Under the pieces are notes generated by a model. The model was not told where the DNA came from. It was given only the letters and a program-made list of their open reading frames with translations, and searched no databases. A DNA stretch of 45,003 bases from an uncultured Coriobacteriia bacterium (GTDB taxonomy: Bacteria > Actinomycetota > Coriobacteriia > Anaerosomatales > Anaerosomataceae), in contig CAKMKD010000021.1 of assembly GCA_927439865.1 (NCBI GenBank), positions 66,522 to 111,524 on the forward strand, in the 5' to 3' direction. Shown here one piece after another: positions 17,022-26,282 of the stretch (within the stretch, counting starts at the first letter, position 1; each line of letters opens with the position of its first letter). The position numbers and the translations under genes are program-made.

Positions 17022-18320
17022 TTGAGTAAGGCGGCGTTCCGGGGTGGGGTGCACCCGCCAGAGCACAAGGAAGCAACGGCAGCTGCGGCAATCGAATGGA
17101 TGCCGGTTCCGGCGCGTTTGGTCGTGCCGATGAGCCAGCATCTCGGGGCGCCGTGTGCGCCCATCGTCGCTGCGGGAGACCGCGTGCGTCGAGGGGATGT
17201 GATCGGCTCGGTTGACGCGATGGTGAGCGCGCCTGTTCACAGTCCCGTCAACGGCGAGGTCGCCTCTATCGGCGTCTGCCTCACGACGGGTGGTATGCGA
17301 GTCCCGTGCGTGACGATTACGCCAGATGCCGAGCAGGACCTCGAGACGTTCGTACCGGTGCCGGAGGGCGACGTGCGCGCAACCGTCCGGGCTGCCGGTA
17401 TCGTCGGACTCGGCGGCGCGACGTTCCCGTCGGCAGTCAAGCTCAGTCCGCCGAAAGGCGTTTCGGTCGAAACGGTTATCATGAACGGCTGCGAGTGTGA
17501 GCCGTACTTGACCTGCGACCACCGTCTCATGGTGGAGTCACCTGAGCGCGTAATCGCCGGCGCGCGGATCATGGCCGAGACGATCGGCGCGTCGCGTGTG
17601 GTGATCGGCGTTGAGGAGAACAAGCCCGACGCCATCGCGGCGCTCCGTGCTGCGGCGGGCGACGGTATCGAGGTGCATTCGCTCGTGACCAGGTATCCCC
17701 AGGGCGCCGAGAAGCAGCTGATCTGGGCGTTCCTCAAGTCCGAGGTTCCTCACGGCAAACTCCCGGCGGCGGCGGGCGCGCTCGTGCACAACGTAGCGAC
17801 TGCGGCCGCAATCGCCGATGCGGTTGAACTGCGCAAGCCTCTCATGGAGCGTGTCGTGACTGTGACCGGCCGCGTGAAGCGGCCCGGCAACTACCGCGTG
17901 CTACTCGGCACGCTGGTGAGCGATCTGATCGAGCACGCTGGCGGGTTCTCAGGTGAGGTCGCGCGTGTCGTGGCCGGCGGTCCCATGACCGGTCCCGCGC
18001 TTGCGGACCTCGAAGTCCCCATCACCAAAGGCACCTCGGGAATCGTGGTGCTCGGCCCCGACGAGATCGCGCCGCTCGTCGAGGGCGATCAGCCGTGCAT
18101 CCGTTGCGGACGCTGTTCCGAGGGATGCCCGATGTTCCTTCAGCCGTTCGCGATCGCTAACCACGCGAACAGGCGCGACTGGAAGACAGCTGAGCTGTTC
18201 CATCCGGTCGATTGCATCGAGTGCGGCGTATGCTCGTACGTCTGCCCAACGCGTCGCCCGCTGCTGCAACTCATTCGACTCGCGAAAGCGGCAGCCATGT
18301 CGAAGGGAGCGAAGCTGTGA
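17022..18320 (+). CDS. rnfC: Rnf electron transport complex subunit RnfC
   Basis: GGVHPPEHKE, GIVGLGGATFPSAVKLSPP, NGCECEPYLTCDHRLM, CIRCGRCSEGCPM..., CIECGVCSYVCPTRRPLLQ. TTG start after ggaggg. Confidence 0.95.
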   Translation: MSKAAFRGGVHPPEHKEATAAAAIEWMPVPARLVVPMSQHLGAPCAPIVAAGDRVRRGDVIGSVDAMVSAPVHSPVNGEVASIGVCLTTGGMRVPCVTITPDAEQDLETFVPVPEGDVRATVRAAGIVGLGGATFPSAVKLSPPKGVSVETVIMNGCECEPYLTCDHRLMVESPERVIAGARIMAETIGASRVVIGVEENKPDAIAALRAAAGDGIEVHSLVTRYPQGAEKQLIWAFLKSEVPHGKLPAAAGALVHNVATAAAIADAVELRKPLMERVVTVTGRVKRPGNYRVLLGTLVSDLIEHAGGFSGEVARVVAGGPMTGPALADLEVPITKGTSGIVVLGPDEIAPLVEGDQPCIRCGRCSEGCPMFLQPFAIANHANRRDWKTAELFHPVDCIECGVCSYVCPTRRPLLQLIRLAKAAAMSKGAKL

Positions 18321-19327
18321 CCGAGCACAAAGAACAGACGGAGCAGCTCTCGGTCGCTTCGTCGCCGCATATCGCAGCATCCGAGTCATGCACCAGCATC
18401 ATGTTGTGGGTTGTGGCGGCACTTGCGCCTGCAGCGATCTGGTCGATGATCAGCATCGGGCTGCCTGCCGTGCAGGTGTACGTGCTCTGTATCGGCTCGG
18501 TGCTCGGCACCGAGGCGGCATGGAATGCGATTGCCAAGAAGCCGCAGACGCTCCTCGATGGCAGCGCGCTCGTCACCGGTGTGCTGCTTGCCATGTGCAT
18601 GCCCCCGATGCTGCCCTGGTGGATGTCGGTTGCAGCAGGCTTCATCGCCATCGCTCTCGGCAAGCTCATCTTCGGCGGTCTCGGGTGGAACCTGTTCAAC
18701 CCGGCGCTCGTCGGACGCGCTTTTGTTCTGTTGTCGTGGGCCGGTGTCCTCTCGACGCTTCCCGACAAGGGGTGGTTCAGAACCATCGACGTGGAGGCAA
18801 CAGGCGGACTTGATGCTATCAGCGGTGCGACGCGTCTTGCGGTCGCCGCTGCGGACAGGGCGGCTTCGGGAGGATATGGTTTTGACCTCGCGGCACAGTA
18901 CCAGCCGCTCCTGTGGAGAAACCTCCAGGGTTCCCTCGGCGAGGTCTCGGCGGCGCTGCTTATTCTCGGGGGCGTTGTGCTGCTGGTAAAGGGAATCATC
19001 GACTGGCGGATTCCAGTGGGCTACATCGGTACGATGGGGCTGCTGTCGTGGGCGTTTGGCTCGGACCCGATCTTCAACGTGCTTGCCGGTGGTGTACTGC
19101 TGGGTGCGTTCTTCATGGCCACAGACTACGTTTCGTCGCCGATGACCAAGAACGGCAGGCTGATCTACGGCATCGGTTGCGGCGTGTTCAATGCCGTCGG
19201 GCGGTTCTACGGGCCGGCCCCGGAATCGACGACCTTTGCAATCCTGTTCATGAACGGCCTTGCGCCACTGATAGACAAGATGTTCGTACCGCGAACCTTC
19301 GGGTGGGTGAAGCGCGATGAAGAGTAG
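18317..19327 (+). CDS. rnfD: Rnf electron transport complex subunit RnfD
   Basis: Polytopic protein with LDAISGATRLA flavinylation-type motif; 4-bp overlap with rnfC (GTG 18317; ORF track start 18212 is too early). Confidence 0.94.
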   Translation: MTEHKEQTEQLSVASSPHIAASESCTSIMLWVVAALAPAAIWSMISIGLPAVQVYVLCIGSVLGTEAAWNAIAKKPQTLLDGSALVTGVLLAMCMPPMLPWWMSVAAGFIAIALGKLIFGGLGWNLFNPALVGRAFVLLSWAGVLSTLPDKGWFRTIDVEATGGLDAISGATRLAVAAADRAASGGYGFDLAAQYQPLLWRNLQGSLGEVSAALLILGGVVLLVKGIIDWRIPVGYIGTMGLLSWAFGSDPIFNVLAGGVLLGAFFMATDYVSSPMTKNGRLIYGIGCGVFNAVGRFYGPAPESTTFAILFMNGLAPLIDKMFVPRTFGWVKRDEE

Positions 19328-19904
19328 CGCGCTCCGGCTCATCATCCCGGTCGTCGTCACCTGCATCGTGGCGGCAGCCGGGCTCGCCGCGACCTATACC
19401 ATCACGCAGCCGCTGATCATCGCGCAGGAGAAGGCGGCCGAGGAGGAAGCCCTCAAGAGCGTCCTGCCTGATGCCGACGCGTTTGAAGCCGTCGATGCTG
19501 CGACTCTGGCGGAAGCAGCAGGCGTGGCCGGCGACTCGAAGGTCGCTGCTGTGTACCACGCGCGCGACGAGAGCGGCGAGAGTATCGGCTGGGGAATCAA
19601 GGTCGGCTCACGCGGCTACAGCGGCTATGTAGAAATGGTTTGGGGTCTGGATAGGGATGGTAAAGTCACGGACCTTACAATCTTGAAGATGACCGAGACA
19701 CCCGGTCTTGGCACTCGGATCAAGACCGAGCCTGGTTTCCTCGAGCAGTACCGGGTGTTGCCGGGCGGTTTCGCCGAAAAGGACCTGAAGGAGCTCGACA
19801 TGATATCGGGTGCCACGAAGTCCTCCCGCGCTGTGCGGGACAGCGGCATGGCGGTATCCGCAGTGTACGAGAAGGTCCTCAAAGCAGCAGGGGAGGTGCG
19901 ATGA
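19317..19904 (+). CDS. rnfG: Rnf electron transport complex subunit RnfG
   Basis: N-terminal TM, GYSGYVEMVWGLDRDGKVTDLTILKMTETPGLGTRI, DMISGATKSSRAV (covalent FMN motif). Confidence 0.95.
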   Translation: MKSSALRLIIPVVVTCIVAAAGLAATYTITQPLIIAQEKAAEEEALKSVLPDADAFEAVDAATLAEAAGVAGDSKVAAVYHARDESGESIGWGIKVGSRGYSGYVEMVWGLDRDGKVTDLTILKMTETPGLGTRIKTEPGFLEQYRVLPGGFAEKDLKELDMISGATKSSRAVRDSGMAVSAVYEKVLKAAGEVR

Positions 19905-20527
19905 TGAAGGAGTGGCTCCGCGTCTTCAAGGCCGGGCTGTCAATCGACAATCCCTTGACCGTGCTCATGATCGGTCTGTGCGCCACGCTCGCGGTTTCAA
20001 GCCAGGTCGAAGGATCTCTCTTCATGGGGTTCGCGGTCATCTTCGTTCTGGGTATGAGCAACGCGCTCATCGCCGCGCTGCGCAAGGTGATTCCCAGCCA
20101 GGTTCGCATCCCGATCTTCATCGTGATCATCGCGTCATTCGTGACGGTCGTCGACCTGTTCATGAAGGCGTTCTTCCCGCCGATCTACGCCGTGCTCGGC
20201 ATCTGGATCCCGCTCATTGTGGTGAACTGCATCATCCTCGGTCGTGCCGAGGCGTTCGCGTACCACAACACCGTGTGGCTCTCGATCGCTGACGGCCTTG
20301 GCATGGGTGCCGGATTCTCGCTTGTCCTTGTCGGACTGGCGTTCATCAGGGAGTTCTTCGGTGCAGGCAAGATCGAGTTCATGGGTGCGACCGTACTCAG
20401 GATGCCCGAGGGTTACGCCGCTCCGACGATTCTGATGATGTTCCCGGGAGCGTTCATTCTGTTCGGATTCGTTGTCGCTATCGTTCGTGCGTTGAGCAAT
20501 CGGTCCACTGCACGTAAGGCGGCCTGA
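19901..20527 (+). CDS. rnfE: Rnf electron transport complex subunit RnfE
   Basis: NPLTVLMIGLCATLAVSS, PVFIVIIASFVTVVDL-like segment, IPLIVVNCIILGRAEAFAY, DGLGMGAGFSL. Confidence 0.95.
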   Translation: MMKEWLRVFKAGLSIDNPLTVLMIGLCATLAVSSQVEGSLFMGFAVIFVLGMSNALIAALRKVIPSQVRIPIFIVIIASFVTVVDLFMKAFFPPIYAVLGIWIPLIVVNCIILGRAEAFAYHNTVWLSIADGLGMGAGFSLVLVGLAFIREFFGAGKIEFMGATVLRMPEGYAAPTILMMFPGAFILFGFVVAIVRALSNRSTARKAA

Positions 20528-20528
20528 C

Positions 20529-21149
20529 ATGATGCCGATCTCGCACTTCCTTCTGCTCTTCGTTGGCGCGGCGCTGATCAATAACATCTTGCTCACGCGC
20601 TTCATTGGCCTCTGCCCGTTCTTCGGCATCTCGAACAACATGGGGACTGCGCTTGGGATGAGCGCGGCGGTCGTGTTCGTCATGATGATGGCGAGCACCA
20701 CGACATGGCTCGTATGGAAGTTCTTGCTCTTCCCGCTGCAGCTGGGTGAGTTTCTCTACATCCCGGCCTTCATCTTGATCATTGCTGCGCTCGTGCAATT
20801 CGTTGAGATGTACGTGAAGAAGTACAGCCCCGCCCTCTATCGGGCGATGGGCATCTACCTGCCGCTTATCACCACGAACTGTGCAGTCCTCGCCGCGGCA
20901 ACCGAGGTCGCAAAGCCTGGATTCTTCAAGATGGCGATGCCATACGGCTACACCCTTGGCGAGGCGCTGGTGTACGCACTCGGCGTTTCTGTCGGATTCG
21001 GTTTCGCCCTGCTCACGTTTACGGCGCTTCGCGAGCGGCTCGACATCGCACCGGTGCCGCGGTTTCTCAAGGGGAGCCCGATGTCCTTCATCACGGCTGG
21101 CCTGCTTTCGCTCGCGTACGTAGGTCTTGCCGGCTGGTTCGGGCTGTAG
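20529..21149 (+). CDS. rnfA: Rnf electron transport complex subunit RnfA
   Basis: NNILLTRFIGLCPFFGISNNMGTALGMSAAVVFVMMMAS, YLPLITTNCAVLAA. Confidence 0.95.
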   Translation: MMPISHFLLLFVGAALINNILLTRFIGLCPFFGISNNMGTALGMSAAVVFVMMMASTTTWLVWKFLLFPLQLGEFLYIPAFILIIAALVQFVEMYVKKYSPALYRAMGIYLPLITTNCAVLAAATEVAKPGFFKMAMPYGYTLGEALVYALGVSVGFGFALLTFTALRERLDIAPVPRFLKGSPMSFITAGLLSLAYVGLAGWFGL

Positions 21150-21152
21150 GGA

Positions 21153-22025
21153 GTGCTGATGCTCAAGACCATTCTGATAGCCTCCGCTGCGCTGGCGGCG
21201 CTTGGCGTCATCGCCGCTTCGATGCTTGCGCTGGCGGCGCGTAAGTTCCACGTGGAGGTCGACCCACGTGTCGAAGCTGTGGCCTCCGCGCTTCCCGGTG
21301 CGAACTGCGGGGCGTGCGGCAATCCTTCGTGCTTTGCGGTCGCAGAGTCGATTGTGGGTGGAACACTGCCGGTGACCGCCTGTACGGCCGGAGGCAAGTC
21401 CGTTGCCGAGGCCATCGCGTCGCTGATGGGGGCCGATTCCTGCGACATGGTCGCTGTGATCTCAGCGCGCCACTGTGGCGGCGGAACGAACGCTGCGAGG
21501 GTGTACGCCTACGCCGGTGTCCAGAGCTGCAATGCGGTCTCGAAACTCGCAGGCGGGTCGTTGGCGTGCTCCGCCGGCTGCTTCGGCTACGGCGATTGTG
21601 TGCGGGCATGTCCTTTCGACGCACTCGAACTCGATGACCGCGGACTCCCTGTGGTGGACATCCCGAAGTGCACGGGGTGCGGCATCTGCGTCCGGGAGTG
21701 TCCCAGAGGTCAGATATCGCTGCTTGAGCTCGTGCCTGATTGCGCTCCCGTGGTGGTCCGCTGCAACGCGCACGACAAGCCTAAGGCGCGCAAGGCGACC
21801 TGTTCCATGTGCTGTATCGCCTGCAAGAAGTGCGAGAAGGAGTGCCCCGAAGACGCGATCCATGTGGTCGATCTTCTCGCGGTCGTCGACTACTCGAAGT
21901 GCACGGGCTGTGGCACGTGTGTTCGGGTGTGTCCGCAGAACTGCATCGACGTGTATGCGAGCGCTTCCACTGACGCCGACGGAACTGGCAACCGCGAGGT
22001 TCTTGTCTTGACCGTGGGGGAGTAG
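21153..22025 (+). CDS. rnfB: Rnf electron transport complex subunit RnfB
   Basis: LPGANCGACGNPSCFAVAESIV; multiple CxxCxxCxxxCP ferredoxin motifs. Start GTG 21153 or ATG 21159. Confidence 0.95.
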   Translation: MLMLKTILIASAALAALGVIAASMLALAARKFHVEVDPRVEAVASALPGANCGACGNPSCFAVAESIVGGTLPVTACTAGGKSVAEAIASLMGADSCDMVAVISARHCGGGTNAARVYAYAGVQSCNAVSKLAGGSLACSAGCFGYGDCVRACPFDALELDDRGLPVVDIPKCTGCGICVRECPRGQISLLELVPDCAPVVVRCNAHDKPKARKATCSMCCIACKKCEKECPEDAIHVVDLLAVVDYSKCTGCGTCVRVCPQNCIDVYASASTDADGTGNREVLVLTVGE

Positions 22026-22028
22026 GAA

Positions 22029-22394
22029 GTGACCCGTGCGGACAGACTCCTTGCTGTTGGCATCCTCGCGTTGGCGCTCGCCATCGGTCCGGTTGTGAGT
22101 GGCGCGCTCGCGTTCGTCCCTGCCTCAACGGTCATGATCAAGGGACCGAGCGGCACCACTGAAGTACCTCTGGGCACCGATGCTTCGCTACGCGTCACGG
22201 GTCTTGGGGGCGACGTGCGTGTCGTGCTCAAATCCGGTCAGGTGCGAGTCGAGGAGTCGTCCTGCCCTGACCATGTATGTGTCCGATCCGGTGCCATCTC
22301 GTCCGCTGGCCAGGCGCTGACCTGCATTCCTAACGGCGTGACTGTGCGGATCGGGGGCGAGCGCGACGATGGACTCGACGCTGTCGCACGCTAG
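22029..22394 (+). CDS. NusG domain II-containing protein (Rnf-associated)
   Basis: N-terminal TM; VEESSCPDHVCVRSGAISSAGQALTCIPNGVTVRI typical of NusG-II proteins next to rnf and Gx transporter genes. Confidence 0.85.
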   Translation: MTRADRLLAVGILALALAIGPVVSGALAFVPASTVMIKGPSGTTEVPLGTDASLRVTGLGGDVRVVLKSGQVRVEESSCPDHVCVRSGAISSAGQALTCIPNGVTVRIGGERDDGLDAVAR

Positions 22395-22923
22395 CGTCTC
22401 TGCGGGCGTGTCCGCCAAGGTGACCCGGCGTACCGTTCTTTCGGGAGTGCTGCTCGCCGGCGCGTGCATTCTCGGCCTGCTCGAAGCGAGTGTTGCGTCG
22501 CCGGTGCCGGGCGTCCGTCTCGGGCTGGCGAACATCGCCGTGCTCGTAGCGCTCGTGGTGCTTGGCAGAGGCCAGGCTTTGGCTGTGAGCCTTCTTCGGG
22601 TCGCCATCGTCGGAATCGCAACTGGCAGCCTGTTCGGCCCCACGTCAGCGCTTGCGATCACAGGCGCGCTTGCGTCATGGCTCGCGATGGCGGCGACACT
22701 GGGTAGTCGCGCGCGCTTCTCGCTCGTTGGCGTCTCCATCGCTGGGGCAGCAGCGCACGTGCTGGCGCAGTTCGGGACGGCGGCCTTCATCACAGGTGCC
22801 CCCGGTGTTCTCAGCTTTGCGTCAGTGGCGCTTGTAGCGAGCCTCCTCTTCGGCATCGCGACGGGTCTTTCGGCCCGGTTCGTCATCTCCCGTCTGGAAG
22901 GAAGCACACTTACGGGACGATGA
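22369..22923 (+). CDS. Gx transporter family protein (heptaprenyl diphosphate synthase component I-like membrane protein)
   Basis: GLLEASVASPVPGVRLGLANIAVLVALVVLGRGQALAVSLLRV, membrane protein with PGVRLGLANI motif. Confidence 0.85.
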   Translation: MDSTLSHASVSAGVSAKVTRRTVLSGVLLAGACILGLLEASVASPVPGVRLGLANIAVLVALVVLGRGQALAVSLLRVAIVGIATGSLFGPTSALAITGALASWLAMAATLGSRARFSLVGVSIAGAAAHVLAQFGTAAFITGAPGVLSFASVALVASLLFGIATGLSARFVISRLEGSTLTGR

Positions 22924-22941
22924 CGGAAGGGGGGTGGCGCT

Positions 22942-23604
22942 GTGGCGCCGCGCCTGATGGGCCGAGAACGTGCTGCTCGAGAATTACTGCTTGATGGGCG
23001 CCCTGACGTGGTGTCCGATGCCGCGCTGGTGGCGCTCGTCCTGGGGGAGACGGACGAGCAACTCGGACGCACTGTACTGCAGGAGCACCCGATCCCGCAC
23101 GGGCTGTGGCGGGTCCGCGCCGAGGATCTCTACGCACACGGAGGTGTAGGCCCCGCTCGGGCAGCCTCGCTCCTGGCATGCCTTGAGCTCGGTCGTCGCG
23201 CATCGTGCTGGACCGGCTCTCCTCGTCCGGTCATCTCGACACCCGAGGATGTCATGCGCCTGTGCGGTCCTCAACTTGCCGGCGCAGACAAGGAGCACTT
23301 CTGGGCGCTCGCGCTCAACACCAAGAACCAACTGATCAAGATCATCGAGGTGTCCATTGGCAGTCTCAACGCGTCGATCGTGCACCCGCGGGAGCTCTTC
23401 AAGGAGGCCGTGAGGCTTTCTGCCGCGTCGGTCGTCGTCGTACACAACCATCCCAGTGGGGATCCAACGCCTTCGGGCGCGGACACGCAGCTGACTCGAC
23501 GGCTGGTCAGGGCGGGGGATGTCCTTGGCATCGAGGTGCTTGATCATGTCGTCATCGGGGATGGGGAGGCACACGCGAGCCTGAGAGAACTGGGCCTTAT
23601 GTGA
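22942..23604 (+). CDS. radC: RadC/JAB-domain protein
   Basis: EHFWALALNTKNQLIKIIEVSIGSLNASIVHPRELFKEAV, VVVVHNHPSGDPTPSGAD. Confidence 0.94.
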   Translation: MAPRLMGRERAARELLLDGRPDVVSDAALVALVLGETDEQLGRTVLQEHPIPHGLWRVRAEDLYAHGGVGPARAASLLACLELGRRASCWTGSPRPVISTPEDVMRLCGPQLAGADKEHFWALALNTKNQLIKIIEVSIGSLNASIVHPRELFKEAVRLSAASVVVVHNHPSGDPTPSGADTQLTRRLVRAGDVLGIEVLDHVVIGDGEAHASLRELGLM

Positions 23605-23714
23605 CGGCGGATGGCTCGAATACCGCCGACGACCTGCGGTGTTGCTATACTGAATACGAGCGTTCCACGTGTCGGACGTCTGCCGTATGGTAGAATCGCG
23701 ACGGTAATGAGTCC

Positions 23715-23744
23715 GCGCGCGGTGACAGAGTCCTGACCGCGCGC
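23715..23744 (+). terminator. GC-rich hairpin upstream of mreB followed by short T stretch (terminator or attenuator)
   Basis: gcgcgcggt (23715-23723) pairs with accgcgcgc (23736-23744), then tttgtg. Confidence 0.5.
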
Positions 23745-23793
23745 TTTGTGTGCGCTTCCGCTTCGCCGCCTGAGAACCGGCCCCGAGGCGTGA

Positions 23794-24852
23794 ATGCGAA
23801 AGGAGAGCGCTTTGTCGCTTGTCGATATGTTCTTCAACTCGTGGGCCAGCGATATGGCCGTCGACCTCGGCACCGCGAACACGCTGGTGTCCGTGCGCGG
23901 TCGCGGCATCGTGCTCATAGAACCGTCGGTCGTTGCTGTTGAGCGCGACACTAAGCGTGTGCTCGCGGTCGGGATCGAGGCCAAGCGCATGCTCGGACGT
24001 ACTCCGGGTTCGATCGTCGCCATCCGCCCGCTCAAAGATGGCGTCATCGCTGACTTTGAAGTGACCGAGGCGATGCTGCGGTACTTCATCAATAAGACGC
24101 GCGTCAAGCGGTTCCCGTGGCAGCCGAAGCCCCGCGTGGTCGTGTGCGTTCCCTCTGGAGTGACCGAGGTCGAGAAGCGCGCCGTTTTCGAGGCCACCAT
24201 GCAGGCCGGGGCGCGCCAGGCGTACCTCATCGAGGAGCCGATGGCCGCGGCGATCGGCGCGGGTCTTCCCATTCAAGAACCGACCGGGAATATGGTCGTC
24301 GATATCGGCGGCGGCACAACCGAGGTTGCAATCATCTCCCTCGGTGGCATCGTCGTGTCGCAGTCCATCAGAATCGGCGGGGACGAGTTCGACGACGCGA
24401 TCGTTGCGCACATCAAGAAGGAGTACAACGTCCTCATCGGTGAGCGCACGTCCGAGGAAATCAAGTTCGAGATCGGCTCGGCACACCCCCTCGCTGAGGA
24501 GCTCGACGTTGAGGTCCGAGGTCGTGACCTGCTGACCGGACTGCCGCGCACCATCCAGCTCTCCTCCGAGGAGATCCGTGTTGCCGTCGAGGAGCCGACG
24601 CTGGCGATCATCTCGGCTATCAAGGGAACGCTTGAGAAGACCCCACCGGAGCTTGCGAGCGATGTCATGGAGTACGGCATCGTGCTGACGGGTGGCGGCG
24701 CCCTCCTCAAAGCCCTCGACGACCGCATTCGCTACGAGACCGGGATGCCGGTCCATGTGTCGGAGAACGCACTCATCAACGTCGTACTCGGATCGGCGAT
24801 GGCCCTTGAGGAGATCGACGTGCTCAAGAAGGTCCTCACCGTAACCCGCTAA
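23794..24852 (+). CDS. mreB: Rod shape-determining protein MreB
   Basis: [63 protein letters not shown]. Confidence 0.97.
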   Translation: MRKESALSLVDMFFNSWASDMAVDLGTANTLVSVRGRGIVLIEPSVVAVERDTKRVLAVGIEAKRMLGRTPGSIVAIRPLKDGVIADFEVTEAMLRYFINKTRVKRFPWQPKPRVVVCVPSGVTEVEKRAVFEATMQAGARQAYLIEEPMAAAIGAGLPIQEPTGNMVVDIGGGTTEVAIISLGGIVVSQSIRIGGDEFDDAIVAHIKKEYNVLIGERTSEEIKFEIGSAHPLAEELDVEVRGRDLLTGLPRTIQLSSEEIRVAVEEPTLAIISAIKGTLEKTPPELASDVMEYGIVLTGGGALLKALDDRIRYETGMPVHVSENALINVVLGSAMALEEIDVLKKVLTVTR

Positions 24853-24864
24853 GCCGGGCAGCCC

Positions 24865-25722
24865 ATGCGAATCACGAGTTCCGAACCTAAACGAGGCAAT
24901 CCGGCGCTGCTTGTAGCGCTGGTTATCGCATCACTCGTTCTGGTGACCATGTACTTCCGGGAGAGCGATACGGGCGTCTTGCATCGCGCCCGCACGGTCA
25001 CGCTCGCAGTCACGGCGCCCCTCGCGCAGATAGGCGACACCATCGCAAGCCCCTTCACGGCCGCTGGTGACTGGTTCGCGGGTCTCGGCGTGTCACGCAA
25101 GGACATCGACACGGTGCGCGCGCAAAACGACGAGCTCCGCGCACGCCTGGCTGAACTCGAGGAAGCGCGACAGGAGAACGATCGCCTGCGTGCACTCGTG
25201 CAGTTCGCCGAGGAACGTAAGCTCACGAAGCTCGGGGCCCGTGTGATCGGGCGGCCGACGAGTGCGTGGGAAGGTGTGATCGTCATCGACCGCGGGTCCG
25301 CTGATGGCGTGGTCCGCGGGATGCCGGTTCTCGCGCTACAGGGCCTCGTCGGGCAGATCGAGGAAGTCTCGGCGAACTCGTCGCGCGTCCGCCTCATCAC
25401 CGATCAAGACAGCGGTGTCGCCGCCATGGTGCAAAGCAACCGGGCCGTCGGCGTTGTACGGGGAAGCATCGACCGGTCCCTTCGCATGGACTTTGTGGAA
25501 AAGAAGAGCGTACCGCTGGTCGGCGACGTGATCATCACGTCCGGACTTGGCGGCGTCTATCCGAAGGGGCTCGTTGTTGGCGATGTCATCGCTGTGGATG
25601 CCCGCCGCGCTGACCTCTACCCCCGCATCACCGTTTCGTCTCGAGTTCAGGCTGACCAGCTTGAGGAAGTGCTTGTCTTGCTCGGTCCTGTGACCGGTGG
25701 CGATGTCGGGGTGGTCGAGTGA
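24865..25722 (+). CDS. mreC: Rod shape-determining protein MreC
   Basis: N-terminal TM, coiled coil (NDELRARLAELEEARQENDRLRALV), GAVRVIGRPTSAWEG-like beta domain; between mreB and mreD. Confidence 0.93.
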   Translation: MRITSSEPKRGNPALLVALVIASLVLVTMYFRESDTGVLHRARTVTLAVTAPLAQIGDTIASPFTAAGDWFAGLGVSRKDIDTVRAQNDELRARLAELEEARQENDRLRALVQFAEERKLTKLGARVIGRPTSAWEGVIVIDRGSADGVVRGMPVLALQGLVGQIEEVSANSSRVRLITDQDSGVAAMVQSNRAVGVVRGSIDRSLRMDFVEKKSVPLVGDVIITSGLGGVYPKGLVVGDVIAVDARRADLYPRITVSSRVQADQLEEVLVLLGPVTGGDVGVVE

Positions 25723-26231
25723 ACCGCTTCTGGACCGCAGCTGGCGCGATTGCGGCGTCTGTCGTGTTGCAGGTCATGCTGGCCTCTCACGTCGCCCCGT
25801 TCGGCGTCACGCCCAGCTTCCCGCTGCTCGTTGTAATCACTCTGGCGTTTGTGCAGGGCCCCGGATCTGGTGCGTCAGCGGGATTCGCCGCCGGATTGGC
25901 GCTCGATCTTCTCGGCAATGGCCCCGTTGGCGCCTGGGCGCTCGTGCTGACGGTCATCGGGTATCTGGCGGGCATGCTGGAAGCGAACCTATTTGCCGAG
26001 GGATGGCTGATGCCGGTCACAGTCGCGATGATCGCCGGGATCGCAGCTGAGTTCGCCTATCTGCTCTCGCTCTCTGTTCTGGGCGTGGACGTGTCGTTCT
26101 GGAAGTCCGTGATCGGTGTGGTGATCCCCCGGGGCATCTACATCAGCGTCCTGGCGATGCTGCTCTATCCGTGGTTGGCGCGGTTCTTGCGCACCGATCG
26201 CTCAGTCAAGTCATTCCGGAGGCTGGCATAA
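25719..26231 (+). CDS. mreD: Rod shape-determining protein MreD
   Basis: 170 aa polytopic membrane protein (GFAAGLALDLLGNGPVGAWAL) directly after mreC. Confidence 0.88.
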   Translation: MNRFWTAAGAIAASVVLQVMLASHVAPFGVTPSFPLLVVITLAFVQGPGSGASAGFAAGLALDLLGNGPVGAWALVLTVIGYLAGMLEANLFAEGWLMPVTVAMIAGIAAEFAYLLSLSVLGVDVSFWKSVIGVVIPRGIYISVLAMLLYPWLARFLRTDRSVKSFRRLA

Positions 26232-26282
26232 CATGCACGCGCCGTTCACGAGGGCCAAGCGCCCTCGGGGAGTCGTGACCTC

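Noticed and set aside
22984-24756. 590-aa minus-strand ORF opposite radC/mreB
   Set aside because: Antisense to confidently identified radC and mreB; low-complexity R/H/D-rich translation typical of high-GC antisense frames.
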